Assembly (NCBI GenBank): GCA_902800625.1
Contig: CADCFG010000010.1
Coordinates: 1 to 64,000 of the forward strand
Direction: 5' to 3'
DNA: 64,000 nucleotides
Origin: an uncultured Eubacteriales bacterium
Lineage (GTDB): Bacteria > Bacillota > Clostridia > Christensenellales > Aristaeellaceae
Part shown: positions 15,851 through 23,417 of the stretch, in pieces
Numbering within the stretch: the stretch's first letter is position 1
Layout of the letters: every line of letters begins with the position of its first letter
Translations under genes and position numbers: made by a program
Notes under the pieces: model-generated
Database searches by the model: none
Seen by the model: the letters and a program-made list of their open reading frames with translations, nothing else
What the model was told of the DNA's origin: nothing

Positions 15851-17359
15851 TCAGCGCTTCCCGGGGGATACGCGCCTTCGACCGGGGGTGATGGCTCGCT
15901 GGGGACAGACCAGCAGGCACAAATGGCAGCCCACGCATTTCCTGCCGTCAAGCACGGGGCGTCGCTGCCCATTCAGGCGGATGGCCTGGTGGCCGCCGTC
16001 TGCGCAGGAGATCACGCACCGTCCACAGCCGACGCACCTGTCGCGATTGAACCTTGGATAGAGCACCGTGTCCCGCTCCAGGGAGTCCGTGGTAGCGCTC
16101 AGGGAATCCAGCCCAAGGCCCACGGCTTCCCGGACGCTGCCAAAGCCCTTTTCCGCCAGGTAGAGGTTCAGGCCTTCCTTCAGATCGTCGATGATCCGAT
16201 AGCCGTACTGCATGACAGCGGTGGTCACCTGGATCGAGCCGCCGCCCATCAGGATGAACTCCAGGGCGTCCCGCCAGGTTTCCACACCGCCCATGGCGCT
16301 GATGTGCATGCCGTTCAGCGAGGGGTTCTGGCCAAGCTCCGCGATAAATCGCAGGGCGATGGGCTTCACGGCGCTGCCACTGTAGCCGCCCACGGCGCTG
16401 TGGCCGTGCACGGCGGGTCTGGAAACGAAGGTGTGCAGGTCGACGCCCACCACCGACTTGATGGTGTTGATGGCGGCGATGCCATCCGCGCCGCCACGCC
16501 TTGCTGCCTCGGCGGCGGGGCTCATGCTGGCCACGTTGGGCGTCAGCTTCGCCAGCACTGGAATGCCGCAGGCGCGCTTGGCCGCGGCGGTGAACCGCTC
16601 CACCAGTTCCGGCACCTGGCCGATGTCCGAGCCCAGGCCTCCCTCGGCCATGTTGGGGCAGGAGAAATTCAGCTCCACCGCATCCGCGCCGTTTTCCTCG
16701 CACAGCCGCGCCAGCGTCCCCCATTCAGCCTCATCCTGGCCCATGATGGAGGCGAGGATGAACTTGGAGGGATAATTCGACTTCAGCCGCTGGAATACCT
16801 CCATATTCTCTTCGACGCTGTGGTCGGAAAGCTGTTCGATGTTCTTGAAGCCGACGAATCCGCCACCGTCACCCTCCAGGGCGGAGAAGCGGGGCGAGGC
16901 TTCGTGGATGTCCAGCGTGCAGATGGTCTTGAAGCAAGCCCCTGCCCAACCGGCTTCAAAGGCCCGGGCGCACATATCGTAGGTGCTGGCCACCACGGAG
17001 GAGGACAGCAGGAACGGGTTTTCAAGCTCAACGCCGCACAGGTCGCACTTCAGGCGGCTCTCGTCCGGGGGCAGCGCCGTCTCAACCTTCGGCTTCACCT
17101 CGGCGTAAAGCCGATTCACCAGGCCCTGGACAGGAACCTCGCCCGGGCGCACGCAAGCCCTCTGGCAGGGGGCGTCACAGTCCGCGCAGGGGTTTGCCTC
17201 CGGCAGGCGGCTTGCCATGCCCTGTTCATTTCCAAACCAGAGTCCGCGCAGCAGCCGGGAGGGTGCAAACCTTCCGCAGGCCCCGTCGCAGGGGGCGTCG
17301 CCGCACAGCGCGCAGCGGATCATATCACTCCGCCGGATGACGGGTTCATTTTGGATCAT
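15851..17359 (-). CDS. PreA-like dihydropyrimidine dehydrogenase subunit with extra N-terminal Cys clusters
   Basis: A 502-residue enzyme. The central region (about 100-400) is a dihydroorotate-dehydrogenase-type FMN barrel, with VELENPFLLSSS, VELNFSCPNMAEGG carrying the catalytic Cys loop, and KLTPNV. The C-terminus holds two ferredoxin clusters, CVGCGRCVISCADGGHQAI and CVGCHLCLLVCP, as in PreA and mammalian DPD, which reduce uracil or thymine. Unusually the first 100 residues add two more Cys sets (16, 19, 24, 28 and 58, 61, 65, 69). The second set resembles the cluster domain of PreT/GltD-type subunits. No PreT partner gene is adjacent. Start options are 17359 (GGAG nine bases upstream) and 17323 (GGAG four bases upstream). 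Confidence 0.82.
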   Translation of the reverse strand: MIQNEPVIRRSDMIRCALCGDAPCDGACGRFAPSRLLRGLWFGNEQGMASRLPEANPCADCDAPCQRACVRPGEVPVQGLVNRLYAEVKPKVETALPPDESRLKCDLCGVELENPFLLSSSVVASTYDMCARAFEAGWAGACFKTICTLDIHEASPRFSALEGDGGGFVGFKNIEQLSDHSVEENMEVFQRLKSNYPSKFILASIMGQDEAEWGTLARLCEENGADAVELNFSCPNMAEGGLGSDIGQVPELVERFTAAAKRACGIPVLAKLTPNVASMSPAAEAARRGGADGIAAINTIKSVVGVDLHTFVSRPAVHGHSAVGGYSGSAVKPIALRFIAELGQNPSLNGMHISAMGGVETWRDALEFILMGGGSIQVTTAVMQYGYRIIDDLKEGLNLYLAEKGFGSVREAVGLGLDSLSATTDSLERDTVLYPRFNRDRCVGCGRCVISCADGGHQAIRLNGQRRPVLDGRKCVGCHLCLLVCPQRAITPGRRRVSPGKR

Positions 17360-17456
17360 GTGCACTCGTCTCCATACCTTGGTCAACGGCACAAAACGGG
17401 AAGCGTTATCGACATACCCGCTCCATCCCGTTCAGGGTCCATTTGTTCTCCTACTC

Positions 17457-17485
17457 ATGATAGGTGAATGTTCGACGATTGTCAA
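17457..17485 (-). promoter_or_regulatory. Promoter of the PreA-HAD-anti-sigma-STAS operon
   Basis: On the minus strand TTGACA and TATCAT are exactly 17 bp apart, about 100 bases before the PreA-like start. This is the best promoter seen between 31 kb and 12 kb on this strand. Confidence 0.65.
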
Positions 17486-17489
17486 GCAG

Positions 17490-17515
17490 AAATCGATGCC
17501 GCAGGCTCGATTTTT
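17490..17515 (-). terminator. Weak hairpin after the secreted VanX-like gene
   Basis: AAATCGA and TCGATTT pair over 7 bp around a 10-base loop, followed on the minus strand by TCTGCTTG. It may end the peptidase transcript just before the PreA promoter, but the stem is weak. Confidence 0.3.
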
Positions 17516-17530
17516 CGTGCCGTCCCACCG

Positions 17531-18679
17531 TCAGCCCACGTTCTCGTCGTTGCCCATGGTCAGGGTGTGATCCCGCAGGTTTTCCCAAGCCAGCCGGTTC
17601 AGCGGGTCATACATCACCTCATCCATGGTCTCGGCCGCGCCGGCGTCCTCGAACACGGCCCGGTTGGCTTCGTAGTCCTCCAGGCAGTCGTCCAGCAGCG
17701 AGCGCACGGCGTTGAAGCCCTCCAGCGCGCGCGCCTGGGTGTCCGCGTCCAGAGACTCGAAGGCCGCGAAAATGTTTTCATGCAGGTTCACCATCTCCGG
17801 GTCCCACAGGCCGTGATCCATGGCGAAGGCGCATATGTTGGCGGCCGCCTGGGCGGTCTTCAGGGACGCGCCTGCCGTACCTGCCTCCAGATTCGCCAGC
17901 GTGCCGAAGTAGTCCTGCGCCAATTCATCGACAGACGGCGCCTCCAGCGCGCCCGCTTCCACGACATCCGACACCACTGAATCGCTGTTCACCGGGAAGG
18001 TGAAATAGGTGTCCGGGAAGGGCTCGTCCGCCAGGGTGAAGTGCCACCACTCCTCCGCCAGGGGCTTGAAGCCGTGGGCAAGCATGGCCTCGCGCAGGAT
18101 CATGCGGTTGGCGTACTGCTCCTCGGTGATGCCGGTATAGTCCGGATGGGACAGCTCGCCGAAGTAGTCGAAGGTGCCGCCCATGTCCACTTCCTTCTCG
18201 GTGGTCATGTCAAACAGCGTCAGGTCCACGGTGCTGCCCCGGCTGTGCCCGGAGTGTTCGGCGATGTAGCCCTGGGGAAACAGCACGTCCTTGTCCAGCT
18301 CCGGATAGAAGTATTCCTTCATGCGCACGTCGTCCATGTCCAGCGCCCAGTTCATGAAGTCCGTCACCGCCATCTGGGGGCGGTAGGCGTCGTAGATCTT
18401 CAGCCGGTAGCCCTGGCTGACCACGTCGTCGCTCACTTCGCGCAGCGCCTGGGCAGCCTCCTTCGTCAGGAAGGCCAGCGGCTCTTCGTAGCCGTCGATG
18501 CGGTCGCCCACGAAGTTGTAGGTGGAATAGTAGCGGATCTCCAGGATCGCATCCGGCACGGCCTCGCTCAGAAGCACGAAATCCGAAGCGTCGCTTGAGA
18601 GAGTCACGTCCTCAGCCAGCGCGGCAAAGCCGCCCAGCAGCGCCAGGCACAGCGTCAGCACCAGTATGCGTTTCATCAT
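17531..18679 (-). CDS. Secreted VanX-type D,D-dipeptidase with C-terminal helical extension
   Basis: A 382-residue protein. Residues 1-23 form a signal peptide ending AALAED. Residues 30-230 are a VanX-family zinc dipeptidase: SGHSRGSTVDLTL gives His145 and Asp152, EEWWHF gives Glu210 and His213, and Arg100 lies in DAYRP. The remaining 150 residues (233-382) are predicted helical, acidic and without recognised motif. The catalytic core closely resembles the cytoplasmic paralogue at 9295-9948, sharing EIRYYSTYNF and DAYRP blocks. An exported VanX would release D-Ala from wall dipeptides outside the cell. AAGGAGGAG supports the start at MMKRI. It lies 35 bp after the M4 peptidase gene. Confidence 0.85.
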   Translation of the reverse strand: MMKRILVLTLCLALLGGFAALAEDVTLSSDASDFVLLSEAVPDAILEIRYYSTYNFVGDRIDGYEEPLAFLTKEAAQALREVSDDVVSQGYRLKIYDAYRPQMAVTDFMNWALDMDDVRMKEYFYPELDKDVLFPQGYIAEHSGHSRGSTVDLTLFDMTTEKEVDMGGTFDYFGELSHPDYTGITEEQYANRMILREAMLAHGFKPLAEEWWHFTLADEPFPDTYFTFPVNSDSVVSDVVEAGALEAPSVDELAQDYFGTLANLEAGTAGASLKTAQAAANICAFAMDHGLWDPEMVNLHENIFAAFESLDADTQARALEGFNAVRSLLDDCLEDYEANRAVFEDAGAAETMDEVMYDPLNRLAWENLRDHTLTMGNDENVG

Positions 18680-18714
18680 GTTGATCTCCTCCTTAATCGC
18701 GTTGCTCAATTGGT

Positions 18715-21282
18715 TTATGCCGCGTCGGCGGGGTGTTCGTCCATTTCCTCCGTGATCATGTCGGTCTCCCCTGACACTTCATCCTCCGCAGGGGTTTCCT
18801 TGGGCCGGGACAGCCGCGGCTGGGGAATCTCCTCCTCTTCCACGTCCCCGCTGAACATATCCGAGATCACCGGCCGGATGTCCGCCAGCCCCGCAGTGGG
18901 CAGCTCGTTGACCGCGCCTCCCTTGATCTGGTACAGGAAGAGGCGCAGGATATTCTCCAGGCTGTAATCGTTGCCGATCTCATCGATCACCTGATTGATA
19001 TAGGCCTCCGTCTCCGGGCTGATCTCGACTTCGCCGTCCTCCGTGTCGCCCTCGACCTCCAGCTGTTCAGGCATCGCGCCGATGTCGAACCAGGTGCCGG
19101 CAATGCAGGCGAGCACGTGAGCGTCGTCCAGGTCGTCGGTCTTCATGTTGTAGACGCCGTGGAACAGCACCGGCACCGCATGGCCCGGGACGCACACCAT
19201 GCGCATGGTGCGCCCGTCCTGGCCTGCGTTGGTGCTGGCGAAGTAAAACGCGCCCTTAAGGTGCCCTATGAGCCACTCCAGGAGCTCCACATCTATGTTC
19301 GCAAGGCTGTCCGTCTCCTCGTCCGGGCTGCCGAACAGCAGGCCTGCGAGCGCGCCGAACAGGCCGCCCTCTCCGCTTTCGGAGTCGTCCAGCTTATTTT
19401 GCAGGAAGGGAGGGAGCACGCTGTAGTCGCCGGACAGCACCTGGAAGAATATGTCGCTCACCGTTCCGACCAGCTTGTTCACGTCCACGCTGAACACATA
19501 GAGGATCCACTGTTCGTCGTCGAAGATTTCGTTCTCCGGCAGCGTGAGGGTCAACAGCGCCCGGTCGTCATCGAACACCTCCGGCATCTGGTCCACGCCC
19601 AGGCGGGTGGCGTCCAGCGCCCGGCGCAGCTCAACATCGTACTTATCAAGCCCCGAGGCCCGCAGCGCCCAGGGCAGCAGCTCGGCCAGCTGGGGATAGT
19701 CCGTGCCCGGCACCATGGCGCAGTCCACGGTGAACCAGAAGCTGCGGCCCTCCTCAAGGGTCATGCCGCCCTTTTCATACAGCCGCCAGGCCAGATAGTT
19801 CAGAAGCGATGAATTGCTGTGCACGCCGCCCTGGTCGTTCAACACGGTGGGCGTTCGCACGCCGGGCACATAATACACGTCCCAGGTGAACTCCGGCTGC
19901 TGGAACTCGTGGGGATCGCTCATGCTGCGAACCTGCGTCGTGCTCTTATCCCCCAGCGTCCAGGTGGCGTCCGGCTCCATCATCATTTGGCAGGTCTTGC
20001 CCTGGATGTCGCTGATGGCCTCGTTGATGGCGCCGTAGTCGTTCATGTAGGCGGTGTAGGTCATCACAGAATCGGTTACGCAGTGGGTGTACTCATGGGC
20101 CAGCACGTCCAGGCACTGGGAATAGTCGTTGCCATAGCTGGCCAGGAAGACCTGCCAGCCCAGGTAGCCGCCCACATAAGCCGCGTTGTCCACGGGCTTG
20201 TGGTCGATGTCGCAGTAGTTGTTCAGGATCAGGATCGGCGTGTCCAGGCCGTCCCCGCCCGACCAGCCGATGGCCTTGTAGTAGTCATAGGCCTTGCAGT
20301 AGTTGTACAGGCTCAGCAGGCCCACCTGGTCCCACTGGCGGTTGTCCGGGCTGTAGGCCAGCGTGACCCGGCCGCCGCCGTAGAGGAAATCCCAGCAGTC
20401 GGCCACGACAATCCTGCGCTCGATGTTGCCCAGGTAGTACATGCCGGTGCGCTTGTCGCGCATCACGGTGACGGTCAGCTCCTTCTCGCCGCCGGTGGAC
20501 AGGTCCACATAGCCGGTGTAGTCAACCGGCTCCATGAACTCGAACACATAGCTGGCGTCAAAGCCGCTGACGCCGGCCTCGTCGCCGGGCATGATGGTGG
20601 GCAGGCTGTACAGGTATTCGCCGGAAAGCGTCACGTAGTGGGCCAGGTACGGCAGGTTGGAGGACTTAGGCTGATTGTTTTCCGGATTGTCGGTGTAAAC
20701 GACCCAGACCCAGCGGCTGCCCCCGTCGTCCTCGGCCTCCACGTCGATCTCCAGCGCCATGGGCAGGATCATCCGGTCGGTAAAGCCCTCAATCACGGCC
20801 GGCGTCTGCTGCCGCGTCCGGTTGGCATGATCCAGCACCAGTGCTTCCGCCTCTTCGGCGGAAATGCCCTCGCCCTGCTCCGCCTCGGGCAGGTCGGACA
20901 CGATGCTGCTGGTGAGGCCCAGCATTCGGCCGTCCCCATCGGCGATGACCTTCACGGCCCCGCCCAGCACGGTGGCGTTGTCATACATCTGTTGGAACAC
21001 GTAATAGCGGTTGCCGCAGGCGTCCGTCAGCGTGCGCCAGGGTTCCAGTTTAGTGCGCCCGTCGCCGCCCAGCTGGTCCATCGCGCCATCCACCACGCGG
21101 CCGGCGGCGTCCATGTCGGCCACGGGGGTGTCCACAGTCGCGCCATCGATCAGCGTCACACGACCGTCATGTTCATAGACAATGGGGCTTGCAGCTTCCT
21201 CTGCCGACACGGTCAGCGGCATCGCGCTGATCAACAGGCACAGCACAAGAGCAGCCGACAGTAATCTCTTGATTTTGCACAT
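18715..21282 (-). CDS. Secreted M4-family (thermolysin-like) metallopeptidase
   Basis: An 855-residue exported zinc endopeptidase. A signal peptide (1-27, ending TVSAEE) precedes an FTP/PepSY-like propeptide (about 30-200). The catalytic domain has the zinc motif HEYTH at 396-400 and the third ligand Glu421 in GAINEAISD. The later block GGVHSNSSLLNYLAWRLYE supplies the catalytic His region. The C-terminal 250 residues are acidic and unlike classical thermolysin, and the protein ends with a Glu-rich stretch. It would degrade extracellular protein for peptide uptake. Gene order with the VanX-like and C11 peptidases and an amino-acid ABC importer supports that role. Confidence 0.9.
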   Translation of the reverse strand: MCKIKRLLSAALVLCLLISAMPLTVSAEEAASPIVYEHDGRVTLIDGATVDTPVADMDAAGRVVDGAMDQLGGDGRTKLEPWRTLTDACGNRYYVFQQMYDNATVLGGAVKVIADGDGRMLGLTSSIVSDLPEAEQGEGISAEEAEALVLDHANRTRQQTPAVIEGFTDRMILPMALEIDVEAEDDGGSRWVWVVYTDNPENNQPKSSNLPYLAHYVTLSGEYLYSLPTIMPGDEAGVSGFDASYVFEFMEPVDYTGYVDLSTGGEKELTVTVMRDKRTGMYYLGNIERRIVVADCWDFLYGGGRVTLAYSPDNRQWDQVGLLSLYNYCKAYDYYKAIGWSGGDGLDTPILILNNYCDIDHKPVDNAAYVGGYLGWQVFLASYGNDYSQCLDVLAHEYTHCVTDSVMTYTAYMNDYGAINEAISDIQGKTCQMMMEPDATWTLGDKSTTQVRSMSDPHEFQQPEFTWDVYYVPGVRTPTVLNDQGGVHSNSSLLNYLAWRLYEKGGMTLEEGRSFWFTVDCAMVPGTDYPQLAELLPWALRASGLDKYDVELRRALDATRLGVDQMPEVFDDDRALLTLTLPENEIFDDEQWILYVFSVDVNKLVGTVSDIFFQVLSGDYSVLPPFLQNKLDDSESGEGGLFGALAGLLFGSPDEETDSLANIDVELLEWLIGHLKGAFYFASTNAGQDGRTMRMVCVPGHAVPVLFHGVYNMKTDDLDDAHVLACIAGTWFDIGAMPEQLEVEGDTEDGEVEISPETEAYINQVIDEIGNDYSLENILRLFLYQIKGGAVNELPTAGLADIRPVISDMFSGDVEEEEIPQPRLSRPKETPAEDEVSGETDMITEEMDEHPADAA

Positions 21283-21418
21283 GATCTTTCACGCTTCCTT
21301 TTACGGGTTTGTTTGGCTTCCGAATCAGATGTAAACGAAGTTGTGGATGTCAGCGGTGTTTTCGGTGAACCGGATCACACCCGCCGCTTCATCAGGGAGA
21401 CTGCAGAACCAAGGGGAA

Positions 21419-22294
21419 TCAGTGCTTCTCAACCGGGTTGAAGCACCCGGCCAGCCGCACGCCCTCCATGGCGCGGCCTGCGTCCAGCTGTTCCCTCGTG
21501 ACGCCGCCTTTATTCTCAACCTCTATCACATAGTGATAGCTGCCCAGCGCGCTGCCCTCGGGCCGATCGTGGAGGGCCACCAGTTCCAGCCCGGCTTTGT
21601 GAAGCTCGACGATGATGTCGTCGATGCGACTGGCTTCGCAGGTGGCCACGAGCACCGCCCGGGTCAAACCCTCCCCTTCGCCCATCTGGCGGGAGAGCAC
21701 ATAGAAGCGGGTCTTGTTGGCATCGGTGATCTGCACGTTTTCCGCCAGCACCTGAAGGCCGTACAGCGCAGCGGCTCCCGGCGCGGCGACGGCGGCGATG
21801 GTCCCATCCCCCGTCTCGGCCACGTAGCTGGCCGCGGCGGCGGTGCTGGCCATCTCCAGGGTGTCGGCGTCGGGCAGGTGCTCCGAGCGCCATTTCTCGC
21901 TTTGGGTCAGGCCCTGGGCGTGGGAACAGACGGTTTTGATGCTCTCGAGCGACGCTCCGGGTACGCCCATGAGCGTCTGGCTGATGGGCAGGATCACCTC
22001 GCCCACCACGAAGGCGTCTTCCGCAGCGATCAGCGCATCCACGTAGTTCACCACCGCGCCGCCCACGGTGTTCTCCTGGGGAATCACGGCGAAATCCGCC
22101 GCGCCGGTGAGCAGGTCGTCGATGGCGTCGTTCACCGTCTCCCGGGGATTCAGCGCCTCGCCGCCGGTGAAATAGAATTGCGCGGCTTCTTCGGTGTAGG
22201 TGCCCGCCGGGCCCAGGTAGCTGACGGTCTGGGCGAGACCCCCCGTGCCCAACAGCGCCAGGCACAGGGCCAACGCCACGATCCTTGTGCGCAT
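21419..22294 (-). CDS. Exported prephenate-dehydratase-like protein with ACT domain
   Basis: A 291-residue protein. The body matches prephenate dehydratase: VSYLGPAGTYTEEAA, ADFAVIPQENTVGGAV, CSHAQGLTQSEKW and the Thr-Arg-Phe block NKTRFYVL. A C-terminal ACT domain contains HDRPEGSALGSYHYVIEVE, equivalent to the ESRP phenylalanine-binding region. The enzyme normally makes phenylpyruvate in the cytoplasm. Here residues 1-22 form a signal peptide (RTR, hydrophobic core, GLAQT), so it should be extracytoplasmic. The fold is also that of periplasmic binding proteins, so it might bind an aromatic compound instead. It follows the amino-acid ABC ATPase gene by 31 bp. A GTG two codons upstream is an alternative start. 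Confidence 0.8.
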   Translation of the reverse strand: MRTRIVALALCLALLGTGGLAQTVSYLGPAGTYTEEAAQFYFTGGEALNPRETVNDAIDDLLTGAADFAVIPQENTVGGAVVNYVDALIAAEDAFVVGEVILPISQTLMGVPGASLESIKTVCSHAQGLTQSEKWRSEHLPDADTLEMASTAAAASYVAETGDGTIAAVAAPGAAALYGLQVLAENVQITDANKTRFYVLSRQMGEGEGLTRAVLVATCEASRIDDIIVELHKAGLELVALHDRPEGSALGSYHYVIEVENKGGVTREQLDAGRAMEGVRLAGCFNPVEKH

Positions 22295-22325
22295 AGTCAC
22301 ATCTTCCTTTCCTTTTTCAGAGGCT

Positions 22326-23417
22326 TTATGTGTGTCTGATGCGAAGCACGAGCCGGTTGGGCAGCTCCTCGCCCGCCTGCCAGGTATGCTCCATGCTCTC
22401 GGTCATGCCCTTCAGCACCGCCAGGGACAGGTCGCCGTCCGGCGCGGTCACGTCCATGCAGGGTCCGGCATAGCGTATCGTCCACTCCGCGCTCTCCGCG
22501 GCCTCGGAATACTCGCAGACGGCCTGGACGCGCGGGGTTTCCAGCGCGGGCACCAGCAGCTGCGTGGCCTCCTCGAACACCAGCTGCACGCGGCCGGCCA
22601 GCTTCGGCGCAATCTGGTTCCTGTTGCACCAGGCAACGATCTCCCCCGCCATGCCCAGGAAATCCCAGTCGCGGCTCTCGATGTTCAGCTCCAACACCTT
22701 GAGCCTTCGCACGAACCGCCGCGTTTTTTCCCGCAGGGGCTTGTCGAAGATCTGCTCCGGGCTGCCGTCCTCGTAGACGCCGCCCTCGTCCATGTAAAAC
22801 ACCCGGTTGGAGATCGCCCTGGCGAAGTTCATCTCGTGGGTGACGATCATCATGGTCTTGCCGGTCTGCGCCAAGCCCCTTATGACCGCCTGCACTTCCC
22901 CCACCATCGTGGGATCCAGCGCGCTGGTGGGCTCGTCCAGCAGGATCACGTCCGGATCCATGGCCAGCGTGCGCGCGATGGCGATGCGCTGCTTCTGCCC
23001 GCCGGACAGCTCGTCCGGGTAATTCAGCGCCTTTTCCGCCAGGCCCACCATGCGCAGCAACTGCATGCCGGTGTCGTAGGCTTCCTGCTTCGATACACCC
23101 AGCAGGTCCATGGGCGCCAGCATGATATTCTCGATCACCGTCTTGTGCCCGAACAGGTTGAAGGACTGGAACACCATGCCCATCTTCTGCCGAACTCTAT
23201 TCATGTCACACTTTGGATCCGTGATCTCCACGCCGTCCACCCAGATCTTCCCCGCCGTGGGCTTCTCCAGCTGGTTGATGCAGCGCAGCAGCGTGCTCTT
23301 GCCCGTGCCGGAGGGGCCGATGACGGAGATGACGTCGCCGTCGTGGATCTCGACGCTCACGTCCTTCAGCGGCGTGACGTTCGGATACTCTTTCTTCAGG
23401 TGCTCAATCCGGATCAT
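22326..23417 (-). CDS. Polar amino-acid ABC ATPase with extra C-terminal HATPase-like domain
   Basis: A 363-residue protein. Residues 1-240 are a GlnQ/HisP-type ATPase: Walker A GPSGTGKST (34-42), signature LSGGQKQR (137-144), Walker B VILLDEP (157-163) and switch His194. This would energise the fused receptor-permease encoded immediately upstream, with which the gene overlaps by 14 bases. Residues 241-363 are not part of a normal GlnQ. The block GRVQLVFEEATQLLVP (275-290) resembles the N-box helix of anti-sigma HATPases, and the last strands resemble their C-terminus (LPNRLVLRIRH). Glycine-rich ATP-lid motifs are missing, so it may be a binding or regulatory tail. Confidence 0.88.
   Translation of the reverse strand: MIRIEHLKKEYPNVTPLKDVSVEIHDGDVISVIGPSGTGKSTLLRCINQLEKPTAGKIWVDGVEITDPKCDMNRVRQKMGMVFQSFNLFGHKTVIENIMLAPMDLLGVSKQEAYDTGMQLLRMVGLAEKALNYPDELSGGQKQRIAIARTLAMDPDVILLDEPTSALDPTMVGEVQAVIRGLAQTGKTMMIVTHEMNFARAISNRVFYMDEGGVYEDGSPEQIFDKPLREKTRRFVRRLKVLELNIESRDWDFLGMAGEIVAWCNRNQIAPKLAGRVQLVFEEATQLLVPALETPRVQAVCEYSEAAESAEWTIRYAGPCMDVTAPDGDLSLAVLKGMTESMEHTWQAGEELPNRLVLRIRHT

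Noticed and set aside
21325-21418. Open frame past the prephenate-dehydratase stop, ending in a protein-like tail (GVIRFTENTADIHNFVYI)
   Set aside because: It has no start of its own and overlaps the dehydratase in another frame. It might be a gene remnant, but this is too little to call a pseudogene.
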